Shown here one piece after another: positions 17,683-27,460 of a DNA stretch of 36,073 bases (within the stretch, counting starts at the first letter, position 1; every line of letters begins with the position of its first letter). The notes below the pieces were generated by a model. That model was not told the DNA's origin and searched no databases. It saw only the letters and a list, made by a program, of their open reading frames with translations. This DNA is from an uncultured Pseudomonadales bacterium (lineage in GTDB: Bacteria > Pseudomonadota > Gammaproteobacteria > Pseudomonadales > Azotimanducaceae), in contig CAJJAQ010000030.1 of the NCBI GenBank assembly GCA_905182095.1, forward strand, positions 1-36,073, read 5' to 3'. Made by a program: the position numbers and the translations under genes.

Positions 17683-18324
17683 TCAGGCGTTGGCCATACT
17701 CGAAAGTACCAATGTGTATTGCTCTTTAGTCGTTTGTAGAATGGGCTCTTTACTGACTTTGGAAAACCTCAGATAGCGTGTCAGAGCATAGTCGCTGAGG
17801 CAAGTGAGCGTATAGGCAAGTAGCTGCAGGTCGATTTGAGTTTGCAAATGGCCCATGCCTTGGCCCATGTGCAATAAACAGTGAGTCCGCTCATAGATTT
17901 GCGGGTCTAATATTCTGATCAGTGACGTTTCTTCAGTGTCTTGATTATGCACTGTACTTTCCACATTAGTGTGCATGTTGTTGGCGATAAATCGCCAGAT
18001 AGGTTTATCTAATGAGGTGATATCCGCCAAGCGTAGAGCGTCTATTGCAGCAAAGGATGCAGCTAAATCTTGTTCGTAATTTTTGACTACTAGATCTAGT
18101 TGTTGACTCAATGGGCTAGATTTTTCTCTCAACACCGCAGCGTAAATCTGTGCTTGGGAAGAGTAATGGTTGTAAAGAGTTTGGTAGCTAATAGCTGCTT
18201 CGTCGGCAATTTGCCGGCTAGTGATCGCACCAACGCCCCCCTGCTTTTTGTCCCCTAACAAAGTTCGGGTTGCTTGGATAATGCGATCCTTAACTAAGAT
18301 CTTATTTTGTTGCCGGGAGGGCAT
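17683..18324 (-). CDS. TetR-family transcriptional regulator
   Basis: KDRIIQATRTLL...GAITSRQIADEAAISYQTLYNHYSSQAQIYAAVLREK is a TetR HTH. Confidence 0.9.
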   Translation of the reverse strand: MPSRQQNKILVKDRIIQATRTLLGDKKQGGVGAITSRQIADEAAISYQTLYNHYSSQAQIYAAVLREKSSPLSQQLDLVVKNYEQDLAASFAAIDALRLADITSLDKPIWRFIANNMHTNVESTVHNQDTEETSLIRILDPQIYERTHCLLHMGQGMGHLQTQIDLQLLAYTLTCLSDYALTRYLRFSKVSKEPILQTTKEQYTLVLSSMANA

Positions 18325-18326
18325 GT

Positions 18327-19031
18327 TTAGGGACTTACCGGCGGCTTACTTTCAACCATATTCAGTGCGACTTCATCGGGTATTTGCATAGACTTCTCAT
18401 ACACACCGGGTGGGTAGTTGGTCATATGCGGGCCAGTAGAGTCGTTGATTGCGGGCTGGCTAACGCTGCCTTGGTGGTCAGCATATGTGCTGGGTTTTTT
18501 ATAACGGGCTAGCTCTTCCGCCGAAATTCCAGCTTGTTCTACTACTTCTGGATCAATCCACAATTCGTTATTGATGGGTTCTGCCGAGTAAGACAATTCC
18601 AAAGACAGATTTTCTAGTCCGGCAAAATACATGCTCACACACATACCGTGGTCTAGTGGTCCAAGTACAGGCACTCCCTTCGAACGCAGACGGTCGCGCA
18701 TGGCCATCATTTCCTCATGGTCTTTCACCTTAAAGGCTAAATGCTGCATGGTGCCTGCAGCTGAATTCGCGCCGGGGTTGCCAGCATGTGTTGTACCTAA
18801 TTGAGTAGGGATATTCGGTATGTCTGGATTAGATACAAAGGCCAGAGAGCTTTCATCGTTGAACCGCAAAAAGCCGTGCCAGGTATTTTCTACGCCGTGC
18901 ATCCAATACAGGGCCTGCAACTGCATACCCAGTTTGTCGGTAAAGAATTCGATTTGGCCTTTCATATCTGCCGTACAGATGGCCAGGTGATGGAGACCTT
19001 CCACTTTATTTGGATTAGTTTGTCCGCTCAT
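18327..19031 (-). CDS. VOC-family protein, possible extradiol dioxygenase-like
   Basis: GLHHLAICTADMKGQIEFFTDKLGM, MQHLAFKVKD, SLELSYSAE give H/H/E-type positions. Confidence 0.85.
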   Translation of the reverse strand: MSGQTNPNKVEGLHHLAICTADMKGQIEFFTDKLGMQLQALYWMHGVENTWHGFLRFNDESSLAFVSNPDIPNIPTQLGTTHAGNPGANSAAGTMQHLAFKVKDHEEMMAMRDRLRSKGVPVLGPLDHGMCVSMYFAGLENLSLELSYSAEPINNELWIDPEVVEQAGISAEELARYKKPSTYADHQGSVSQPAINDSTGPHMTNYPPGVYEKSMQIPDEVALNMVESKPPVSP

Positions 19032-20230
19032 TTATTTTCTCCTGTCTTTGCTTTTTTGACGGCGCTGAGGGCGTCGTAGCCATATAATTTTTTCATTGTG
19101 CTGCCGCCTGCTCGTTTTGCGGCTCTATTGCGCGCCCAAGCTGCAATGCCTTTGAGGTGAAAAACTCTAGCATTACGTCGTGACAATTGCTGAATCATTG
19201 CGGTGCGTTCTTTGCGCAGTTTCTCGTACTGTAAAAAAGCTGCTGCTACATCTTGTTGTTGGTGTAGGCAACTGGCTATGACTGCCGCGTCCTCAATGGC
19301 CATGGCAGCGCCTTGAGCCATAAAAGGTAGAGTGGGGTGGCAGGCATCGCCCAGCAGCGTGGTTTTGCCAATGCTCCATTGGTTCATGGGCGGGCGGTCA
19401 AATAGCCCCCATTTGTATAGTTTTGTCTCATCTAGATTTTTTAACAGTGTGGTTATGGTCGGGTGCCAGTTGGCAAATTCGGCCGCTAGATCTGCAAAGT
19501 GTCCTTTGATGCTCCAAGATTCCTCCTGCCATGTCTTGGATTCAACTACGCAAACACAGTTAACCATGGCGCCGCCCTGTACATAGTAGTGAACAAAGTG
19601 TTTGCCCGGTCCCCACCAAGCTGTAGCGGCAGGTTGAATGAGGTTTTTGGGCAGGCTATTTGTCGGCACCAAGGCGCGCCAAGCGACATTGCCGGTAAAG
19701 GTTGGAGATTGCTTGCCAAAGAGGTTTTCTCTGACTTTGGAATGAATGCCGTCTGCGCCAATCAGTCCGCGGCCAATAAACGTCTCTCCATTGACTACAA
19801 CCCTCACGCCAGCATCGGTTTCTTCGCTAGATTCTATGCGGCTGTTTAACTTTAGCTGGATCAGCGGTTGGGCCTTAGCTGCGCCAACCAACATATTTAG
19901 TAAGTCACTTCTATGGATGTGATAGTAGGGCGCGCCAAATATTTCCTCGGCGGATTTACCCAAACTGCTCTCTGAAATTATTTTGCCACTACGCCAATGT
20001 CTAAACAGGGCGTACTGAGGTAGAAAACCTTGTTCTGCTAGTTCTTGGGTTAGGCCTAGGGCGCATAGTACCCGCGAGCAGTTTGGGCTCAACTGGATGC
20101 CGGCGCCAACATCGGTGAATTCTGTGGCTTGTTCGAACAAAATCACAGGAATCTGTCGCAGCGCGAGAGCAAGGGCAGTTGTCACACCGCCAATGCCGCC
20201 GCCGGCTATGAGTATCGGATTATGTGCCAA
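19028..20230 (-). CDS. FAD-dependent monooxygenase (salicylate/3-hydroxybenzoate hydroxylase-like)
   Basis: ILIAGGGIGGVTTALALALRQIPVILFEQA (GxGxxG), GRGLIGADGIHSKVRENLF (DG motif), TTLLGDACHPTLPFMAQGAAMAIEDAAV. Overlaps the VOC start by 4 nt. Confidence 0.93.
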   Translation of the reverse strand: MAHNPILIAGGGIGGVTTALALALRQIPVILFEQATEFTDVGAGIQLSPNCSRVLCALGLTQELAEQGFLPQYALFRHWRSGKIISESSLGKSAEEIFGAPYYHIHRSDLLNMLVGAAKAQPLIQLKLNSRIESSEETDAGVRVVVNGETFIGRGLIGADGIHSKVRENLFGKQSPTFTGNVAWRALVPTNSLPKNLIQPAATAWWGPGKHFVHYYVQGGAMVNCVCVVESKTWQEESWSIKGHFADLAAEFANWHPTITTLLKNLDETKLYKWGLFDRPPMNQWSIGKTTLLGDACHPTLPFMAQGAAMAIEDAAVIASCLHQQQDVAAAFLQYEKLRKERTAMIQQLSRRNARVFHLKGIAAWARNRAAKRAGGSTMKKLYGYDALSAVKKAKTGENK

Positions 20231-20313
20231 TGCTAGACGCCTTGTGCGACAAAAGTATTGCCTTGGTTGATTTGCGGATCAACTTTCTGCTGTGCGTTTG
20301 CTGGCGCATTTCC

Positions 20314-21228
20314 CTACACCTCAATGGGTTCTGCGCTGACATTCGCTGCAATTGCATTGGCTTTTTTTGCTGCAACCAACTCGGGCACAATTTGATCTAA
20401 CTCGCTCATGCTCCAAACGCCAGTTTTCTTGTGAAATTGTTTGATGATTTTTGGCTGCTGCATAATAGACACCCCACCGCGACCTGTGTGGAATATTTCT
20501 CCAGTAATACCTGCGGCTTCTTCGCCTGCGATCCAAGCACAAATAGGTGCAATATGTTGGGGACCACCAGACTCCATGTCATCCTCTTCTACTTTTTCGC
20601 CGCGATTTTCACGCAGTGGAATGGTCATGCGAGTTAACGCTCCAGGGGAGATGGTGTTACTGGTGCAGCCATACTTGGCAAGCTCTAGTGCCATGACTCT
20701 AGAAAATCCGGCGATGCCTGCCTTTGCCGCAGCATAATTCGCTTGGCCGAAGTTGCCAAAGAGTCCGGATACACTAGAAAAATTGATAATTCTGCAACCG
20801 GTGCGATTTTCTGCGCGGATATAATTCGCAAACGGTCGTGTGCAGCAATAATGACCTTTTAAATGCACTGCAATGACTGCGTCCCAATCCGCCTCGCTCA
20901 TTTTAAATATGGTTCTATCACGCAAAATGCCTGCGTTGTTGACCAATATGTCCATACCGCCAAAGTTGTCTAAAGCGCACTGTGTTAGGGCTTCGCCGCC
21001 GGCAACGTCGGCGACAGAATCTGTATTTGATGCCGCTTCGCCCCCCGCAGCGCGGATTTCTGCCACCACATCGTCGGCGATCATGGCGGTGCCTGTACCA
21101 TCGGTATTGCCGCCTAAATCGTTGACAACAATCTTGGCGCCTTGGGCGGCCATAAGTAATGCGATCTCGCGCCCAATCCCTCTACCCGCGCCTGTGACTA
21201 CGGCAACTTTTCCCTCTAATCGACTCAT
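20314..21228 (-). CDS. SDR family oxidoreductase (3-hydroxyacyl-CoA dehydrogenase/multifunctional protein-type)
   Basis: KVAVVTGAGRGIGREIALLMAAQGAKIVVNDLGGNTDGTG, NNAGILRD, YAAAKAGIAG. Start refined to ATG 21228 with AAGGAGAAGAAG upstream. Confidence 0.93.
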   Translation of the reverse strand: MSRLEGKVAVVTGAGRGIGREIALLMAAQGAKIVVNDLGGNTDGTGTAMIADDVVAEIRAAGGEAASNTDSVADVAGGEALTQCALDNFGGMDILVNNAGILRDRTIFKMSEADWDAVIAVHLKGHYCCTRPFANYIRAENRTGCRIINFSSVSGLFGNFGQANYAAAKAGIAGFSRVMALELAKYGCTSNTISPGALTRMTIPLRENRGEKVEEDDMESGGPQHIAPICAWIAGEEAAGITGEIFHTGRGGVSIMQQPKIIKQFHKKTGVWSMSELDQIVPELVAAKKANAIAANVSAEPIEV

Positions 21229-21353
21229 CTTCTTCTCCTTGGCCTGTTCAGGCCTCGCTTGATGTGCATTTGCTCTTTGATATGAGCATAACAATTGAGT
21301 TCCCACTCCACCTAGGATAGTAATACAGGCTTTGAAGTAAGAACAAACCACTC

Positions 21354-22115
21354 ATGTCAAATAATCAGCACGATCTAAGCACCCACCATGATCAATATGG
21401 CATTGCGACTGCCGCCATGGTGAACGAAACATTTGTTCAGGATGTACAACGAGGGGTGTTGCTTATGCGTCACTCAGCCAGAGAGTTTCGTCGTGACATA
21501 CACGATCTGGAAAACCCGCTGACAGACCATGGGCGTGGTTTGGCAAAAAAGCTGGGCGAAAATTTGTCCGCTGGCATAAGTTGCCGAGCTTATGCCAGCC
21601 CACCACATCGTTGCATAGAGACAGCGGAGTTTGTTCTCGCAGGTGTGAATGACGGTAGACAAGACCAAGGTTTGGAAATGCTCGCCGCAACCAAAGTTAG
21701 GCCATTAGAGGCTTTGGGCGTGTTTTATGCGTTGGATCAAATTCGTATGTGGAAGGGTTTGCGATCAGCCGGCGGCTTGGCGAATTATATTCAAACTTGG
21801 TTTGATGGCGAGATAGCTCCAGATGTCATGATGCGCCCCCGCCAAGCTGTGGCGATGGTTCTTGAAGTGATGCTGGGTAAGCTAGATGCCACACCCTTAG
21901 AGCAGGCAGATGTTGGAAAAAAACAACTAGATTTATGTGTGACCCACGACATGACCGTTTATACCGTCCGTCACGGCGCAGGTTTAGAGTCGTTAGCGGA
22001 TGCGCCGGTGGATTTTCTAGATGGCTTATTACTTTATCGCGACAGTGGCGTGTTGATGCTGAAAAGTCATTACGGCAATAGCGTGGAAGTGACCAAGCAA
22101 ATGCTTCGCGGTTGA
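21354..22115 (+). CDS. Histidine phosphatase family protein
   Basis: GVLLMRHSAREF ... NPLTDHGRGLAKKLGENL ... CVTHDMTVYTVRHG. Confidence 0.85.
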   Translation: MSNNQHDLSTHHDQYGIATAAMVNETFVQDVQRGVLLMRHSAREFRRDIHDLENPLTDHGRGLAKKLGENLSAGISCRAYASPPHRCIETAEFVLAGVNDGRQDQGLEMLAATKVRPLEALGVFYALDQIRMWKGLRSAGGLANYIQTWFDGEIAPDVMMRPRQAVAMVLEVMLGKLDATPLEQADVGKKQLDLCVTHDMTVYTVRHGAGLESLADAPVDFLDGLLLYRDSGVLMLKSHYGNSVEVTKQMLRG

Positions 22116-22182
22116 GACTGGTTGCGGTAACGGCTAGTGGAGCAGGAGGCTACCTCAAGTAGGTAGCCCACTTGACCGACAA

Positions 22183-24090
22183 TTAGCCGGCCATTTCTTC
22201 TAACTCCATCCAACGCTCTGTCGCCGTATCTAGAGTGGCTTGAGTTTCGGCAACTTCTTTCAATAAGGGTTCTGTCTCACTAAAGGGCTTGTCGTAAAAG
22301 CTCGGGTCGGCCATGGTCGTCTGTAAGGTAGCCAGCTTTTGCTCTAGCTCTTCTATTTTCTTTGGCAGTTGATCTAACTCGCGCTGTAGTTTGTAGCTGA
22401 GTTTCACTTTGCTTTTTGGCTCGCTAACTGTGCTTGAGGCATCTGCGGTAGCCGCTGCATCTGCTGGCAGGTCGGGTAAGTCCGGTGTGTCGTTGATGTT
22501 CAGAGATTTGCCACGTGCAGCCCAATCACTGTACCCACCCTGGTATTCCACTACATTGCCATCACCTTCAAAGACCAAAGTACTGGTCACTACGTTGTCC
22601 ATAAAGTCGCGGTCGTGGCTGACAATGATGAGCGTGCCATCGTACTCCACCAGTTTTTCCTCTAAAACTTCCAACATTTCGATATCGAGGTCGTTTGTAG
22701 GTTCGTCCAAAACCAAGAAGTTGTTCGACTGCGTGAACAGTTTCGCCAACAGAACCCTATTGCATTCGCCACCAGATAAACGACTGACTGGCGTCATAGC
22801 TCGGGCAGGAGTAAAGAGGAAATTTTTCAAGTAACCGACTACGTGTCGATCTACACCATTGATGGTGATGTTGTCTTTGCCTTCGCCTACATTCCAAGCA
22901 ACGCTTTTGTCCCACTCAAGTTCTTGTCGAACTTGGTCGAAGTAGCCAACAGTCAGGTTAGTGCCAACTTTTGAACTGCCGCTATCTGGGTCAAGTTGCC
23001 CCAAAAGTATTTTCAGCAGCGTTGATTTACCCACGCCGTTGTTGCCAATAATGCCAATTCTATCGCCGCGCATGACGCGTAAGTTGAAATTCTGCAGCAG
23101 TTCATTACCGCCGTAGCCATGGGTGACATTTTTCGCTTCAATGACTTTCTTGCCAGAGCCATCGGCGTTGGAAATTTCGATCTTAGCTTTGCCCTGCTGA
23201 TTGAGGCGCTGGCCGCGTTCTCGACGCATAGACTCTAGTGCGCGGACTCTTCCTTCGTTGCGGGTTCGACGGGCCTTGATGCCTTGTCTAATCCAGGTTT
23301 CTTCTTGGGCCAAGCGCTTGTCGAATAACGCGTTGCGGGTTTCTTCTTCTTCGTTGGCTTGCTCTTTGAGCTGTAAGTAGTTGGTGTAATCACCCGGCCA
23401 TGAAATGATTTGGCCGCGATCAATTTCGACAATTCTGGTGGCTAGGCGCTGTAAAAATGCGCGGTCGTGAGTAATGAAAATAACACTGCCCTGATAGCCT
23501 CGGACCTCGTGTTCGAGCCACTCGATGGTAGATATATCCAAGTGGTTGGTGGGTTCGTCCAAAAGCAGTAAATCGGGTTTGCACACTAGCGCTCGTGCCA
23601 GCGCCACTCGGCGCCGCCAGCCACCCGAGAGTTCCGACATGTAGGAATCTCTGGGCAAGCCAAGTTGGGTAATAATGGCATCTACTTGTTGTTCCGGCTG
23701 CCAGCCGCCCAGCGTGTCAATCCGCGATTGCATGACCTCCATTTCTTCGAGGTCTCTAGTCGTCACCGCAGTGGCGCTAACTTCGCTAAAGCGTTCTATC
23801 AGCTCAATGAGTTCACCAAGTCCTTGTTGAACCACCTCTAAGACAGTCAAATTTTCCGCAGCGGGCAACTGTTGCTCTAAGACGCTTACGGTCAAATTAT
23901 CTCTGCGGTGCATAACACCGGTGTCCGGTGGCACTTCGCCGAGAATTATTTTCAACAATGTTGATTTGCCCGCGCCGTTGCGACCAATTAGGCACACGCG
24001 TTCGCCCGGCTCAATGGAAAAATTGGCATCGGTCAATAATGGGTAGTCACCAAAATGGATGTTTAGGTTGTCACAGCGAAGTAGCGTCAT
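22183..24090 (-). CDS. uup: ABC-F family ATPase Uup
   Basis: Two ABC domains (GRNGAGKSTLLKIILGE / GNNGVGKSTLLKILLGQ), ELSGGWRRRVALARAL, LLLDEPTNHLD, LVLDEPTNDLD, coiled-coil C-terminus. Start refined to ATG 24090. Confidence 0.94.
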   Translation of the reverse strand: MTLLRCDNLNIHFGDYPLLTDANFSIEPGERVCLIGRNGAGKSTLLKIILGEVPPDTGVMHRRDNLTVSVLEQQLPAAENLTVLEVVQQGLGELIELIERFSEVSATAVTTRDLEEMEVMQSRIDTLGGWQPEQQVDAIITQLGLPRDSYMSELSGGWRRRVALARALVCKPDLLLLDEPTNHLDISTIEWLEHEVRGYQGSVIFITHDRAFLQRLATRIVEIDRGQIISWPGDYTNYLQLKEQANEEEETRNALFDKRLAQEETWIRQGIKARRTRNEGRVRALESMRRERGQRLNQQGKAKIEISNADGSGKKVIEAKNVTHGYGGNELLQNFNLRVMRGDRIGIIGNNGVGKSTLLKILLGQLDPDSGSSKVGTNLTVGYFDQVRQELEWDKSVAWNVGEGKDNITINGVDRHVVGYLKNFLFTPARAMTPVSRLSGGECNRVLLAKLFTQSNNFLVLDEPTNDLDIEMLEVLEEKLVEYDGTLIIVSHDRDFMDNVVTSTLVFEGDGNVVEYQGGYSDWAARGKSLNINDTPDLPDLPADAAATADASSTVSEPKSKVKLSYKLQRELDQLPKKIEELEQKLATLQTTMADPSFYDKPFSETEPLLKEVAETQATLDTATERWMELEEMAG

Positions 24091-24252
24091 ATTTGTTGGG
24101 TCATTTTTTTTGGGCTTTTTTTGGGTACGGGCCGATTTAACAGCGCGGCAGTATATCTGTGGAAGCTTGGGATAACTGTAAAAACTTACGCTTAGAGCAA
24201 GTTTTGTGGGCCCAAGCGTCTGGGCTGCCACATTGCAGGTTCGCAGTGCACT

Positions 24253-25458
24253 TTAGCCCAAGGCTTTTTTTAGCGTAGAGGAGCAATTTTCGGGTATTAC
24301 GTTTTCAATCACTACTTTATTGCAGCCTTGAAAGGCAGAAAATTTCTCTAGAGCTTTGGCTAAGGCTCGGCAGACTTGTGCCTGCATCTTTGCCTCTGTC
24401 TCAATGAATGCCGCATTCACGCGTAAGGTTTGCTCGGCGCGTAGGGCTTTGCAGTCGATACGGCCGACCATTTGATTTTTGAATAACAGGGGCAGTGAGA
24501 AATACCCATAACGACGTTTTGCCGCCGGCACATAGCACTCTATAAGGTAGTCGAAATCGAAAATGTCGGTTAGTCGTTTGCGTTGGATGACTAGATTGTC
24601 GAAGGGTGAAAGGATCCTCAAGTTCGCATCTGCCTTGGGCAAGGGTCTATCCATAAAGTCTGCTGGGGCCAGGTATGTTTCGCCATTGGGCAGGGTCATT
24701 TCTACAAGTTCACGGCAGCCAAGTCTGGCCGCTAGCAAAGACTTAATTTCCGCTCTTAAGTGCACATCGCGCCGACCATAGGCGATGCTTTTGGCATGCA
24801 CAATGCCATGACAGGTAAACTGCTCGTCGACTAAATGCTTTGCCCATTCTTTGGCCGTGGGCACTTTAAGGTTCAAACCTTTAGGTAGAACTCGCTCGGT
24901 TAAGTCATAAGTTTTTTGGAAGTTTTTGCGCGAAGAAATCATTAAATCGCCTTCTAAGTACAATACTTCAATGGCCTGTTTGGCCGGCTTCCAATCCCAC
25001 CAGCCGGTCTTATTGATGCGTGTATCTTCAAAGTCTTTGGAACCAAGTGGCCCCTCGGCCTCTATACGTTTGAGAATGTTGCCCATGAGCTTTCGGTCTT
25101 TGCTGCGTCGTTTACGCAGTAGTCCATCCCTTACGGATTGTTTATCCGGTAGGGAATAGCGAAAATCTTGCATGGGTAAGTAGGAGGCCGCGTGGGCCCA
25201 ATACTCATAAATTTTGCCGCTCTCTAACAGCTCGTTGCTCATATCTGGAGTGAAGCCGGGTACTCGCGAGGACCAAGTGTGATTATGAGCGCGCTCGATG
25301 ACGCTGATGCTGTCTAATTGGATGTAACCTAAGTGTTCGATGGCTGCCACTGCGCCTTGGCGAGATTTGCCGAAGGGTTGGTTCTGGATAAGGCCTTGAG
25401 CGTCTAGGACTAAACGGCGTATTTTTTTAATATCTGTGGCGCTGTTTATTTCAATCAT
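24253..25458 (-). CDS. Winged-helix protein, YcaQ-like crosslink-repair DNA glycosylase family
   Basis: RRLVLDAQGL...GAVAAIEHLGYIQLDSISVIERAHNHTWSSRVPGF, YWAHAASYLPMQDFRY, LSPFDNLVIQRKRLTDIFDFDYLIECYVPAAKRRYGYFSLPLLF. Confidence 0.92.
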   Translation of the reverse strand: MIEINSATDIKKIRRLVLDAQGLIQNQPFGKSRQGAVAAIEHLGYIQLDSISVIERAHNHTWSSRVPGFTPDMSNELLESGKIYEYWAHAASYLPMQDFRYSLPDKQSVRDGLLRKRRSKDRKLMGNILKRIEAEGPLGSKDFEDTRINKTGWWDWKPAKQAIEVLYLEGDLMISSRKNFQKTYDLTERVLPKGLNLKVPTAKEWAKHLVDEQFTCHGIVHAKSIAYGRRDVHLRAEIKSLLAARLGCRELVEMTLPNGETYLAPADFMDRPLPKADANLRILSPFDNLVIQRKRLTDIFDFDYLIECYVPAAKRRYGYFSLPLLFKNQMVGRIDCKALRAEQTLRVNAAFIETEAKMQAQVCRALAKALEKFSAFQGCNKVVIENVIPENCSSTLKKALG

Positions 25459-25531
25459 ATTGGTAGCGGCCTTTAAGGTGCTCAGAAGTGATGCAATAGT
25501 TATGGACTTTATCTAACGAAATTGTCAACGG

Positions 25532-25565
25532 CTACCGTACGGCTTGTTTAGCCGATTAACGGTAG
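25532..25565. promoter_or_regulatory. Structured dyad upstream of ggt
   Basis: CTACCGT (25532-25538)/ACGGTAG (25559-25565) enclosing GGCT/AGCC. Confidence 0.35.
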
Positions 25566-25692
25566 TGGATAGCGACTACTGCTCATGGTTGGGGTTTTTA
25601 ACTAGACGCATATCTTGCCGCAGGGTCTGGGTTTAGTCACAATTAGGGCTTCGTAGGTCTTCTCAATACTGTCTAAATTTTGGGGTTACAAG

Positions 25693-27432
25693 ATGCAGTC
25701 TTTCTTAACACGTTTGCTTGGTGTGCTCAGTTTTTTTGCCATCATAATTTCTCCAGTTGCTCAAGCAGTTGCGCCTAAAGCTATGATTGCTGATGCCGGT
25801 ATGGTGGCTTCACGATCTGCTTGGGCCTCTCAAGTGGGTGCGCAGATACTCGACCAAGGCGGTAACGCAGTGGATGCTGCGGTAGCTGTTGGTTTTGCCC
25901 TGGCAGTAACCTATCCCTCGGCGGGTAATTTGGCCGGTGGTGGCTTTATGGTCATCCACCTCAACGATGGCACAGTGATGACTAATGATCACCGTGAGAA
26001 AGCACCCGCTGCGTCAACGAAAGACATGTTCTTAGACGCAAAAGGTAGCGTTGTTAAAGGGTTGTCGACTAAATCTCATCTTGCTGTAGGCGTACCTGGC
26101 AGTGTGGCAGGGTTGCTCAGCGTGTTAGAAAAATACGGCACCATGGATCGCGCCCAAGTCATTCAGCCGGCCATTGATCTTGCCGCCAACGGTATTTTGC
26201 TAGATCGTGATTTGGTTACGGGGTTTGCGCGTCGGCAGGCAGATTTTGCGCCCTTTGCTGCCAGTCGAGCGGTATTTTCTAACAACGGTGAGTTGTACGA
26301 AATTGGCGATCTATGGATTCAAAGTGACCTCGCGCAAACTTTGATACGGATCAGAGATAAAGGTAGAGATGGGTTCTATAAGGGACGCACAGCTGACTTG
26401 CTTGTTGCTGAGATGAAATCAGGCAACGGCCTGATTAGCCACAAAGATCTAGAAAATTATCAACCCCGTTGGCGTGAAGCGATTCGTGGCACCTATAAAG
26501 GTTATGAAATTATTTCTATGCCACCGCCTTCTTCTGGCGGCATATTACTGGTGCAAATGCTGAATATGTTGGAAGACTATGATTTAGGCGCCATGGGTTA
26601 CGGTAGTTCTGAGGCCATCCACCTTATGATCGAGGCTGAGCGCAGGGCTTATGCTGATCGTGCTGAGCACTTGGGCGATTCCGACTTTTACCCAGTACCT
26701 GTTGCGCAATTGACTACCAAAGCTTACGCCAAAGAACGGTTTGCCGACTTTAACCCATCTAAAGCAAGCCTTAGTGAAAACATTGAGTCAGGTAAGGTGC
26801 CTTACGAAAGTTTGGAAACTACCCACGCGTCAGTCATGGATGCCATGGGTAATGCGGTTTCCTATACCACTACGCTGAATTTGTCTTACGGTACCAAAAT
26901 TGTCGCAGCTGGAACCGGCATGCTACTGAATAATGAGATGGATGACTTCTCTGCCAAAGAAAATGAACCTAACTTTTATGGTTTGATTGGTCGCCAAGCC
27001 AATGCCATTGAGCCGGGCAAGCGCATGCTCAGTTCTATGACACCCACTATTGTGGTTAAAGGCGGTAAGCCTCTATTGGTCACCGGTTCTCCCGGTGGCA
27101 GCACAATTATTACCACCACACTGCAAATTATTCTGAATGTACTGGACCACAAAATGTCGTTATCAGACGCCGTGTCTAGTCCACGCTTTCATCATCAATG
27201 GTTACCTACTCAAGTTATTTATGAACCCCAAGCATTTTCTGCTGATACTCGCCGCGCTCTTGAAAGCAGAGGCCATAACGAGTTGATGCTAATTCCCGGT
27301 ACTTATCAAATTGGAGATGGTAATTCTGTTATGCGGAGTGAGAAGGGTATTGAAGGTATGGCCGACCCGCGTAATGCAGGTACGGCGGTAGGCTCGTCGG
27401 GCGCGGTAAAATCAGCGGCTGTTGCTAAATAG
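25693..27432 (+). CDS. ggt: Gamma-glutamyltransferase (secreted)
   Basis: Signal peptide MQSFLTRLLGVLSFFAIIISPVAQAVA; GGNAVDAAVAVGFALAVTYPSAGNLAGGGFMVIH; autocleavage region ETTHASVMDAMGNAVSYTTTLNLSYG. Confidence 0.95.
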   Translation: MQSFLTRLLGVLSFFAIIISPVAQAVAPKAMIADAGMVASRSAWASQVGAQILDQGGNAVDAAVAVGFALAVTYPSAGNLAGGGFMVIHLNDGTVMTNDHREKAPAASTKDMFLDAKGSVVKGLSTKSHLAVGVPGSVAGLLSVLEKYGTMDRAQVIQPAIDLAANGILLDRDLVTGFARRQADFAPFAASRAVFSNNGELYEIGDLWIQSDLAQTLIRIRDKGRDGFYKGRTADLLVAEMKSGNGLISHKDLENYQPRWREAIRGTYKGYEIISMPPPSSGGILLVQMLNMLEDYDLGAMGYGSSEAIHLMIEAERRAYADRAEHLGDSDFYPVPVAQLTTKAYAKERFADFNPSKASLSENIESGKVPYESLETTHASVMDAMGNAVSYTTTLNLSYGTKIVAAGTGMLLNNEMDDFSAKENEPNFYGLIGRQANAIEPGKRMLSSMTPTIVVKGGKPLLVTGSPGGSTIITTTLQIILNVLDHKMSLSDAVSSPRFHHQWLPTQVIYEPQAFSADTRRALESRGHNELMLIPGTYQIGDGNSVMRSEKGIEGMADPRNAGTAVGSSGAVKSAAVAK

Positions 27433-27460
27433 GCCAAACCTAAACTAAATCGAGATCTAG

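Noticed and set aside
24091-24231. N-terminal extension of the Uup ORF
   Set aside because: Sequence MAAQTLGPTKLALSVSF... is not Uup-like; canonical start MTLLRCDNLNIHFGD at 24090 is preferred.
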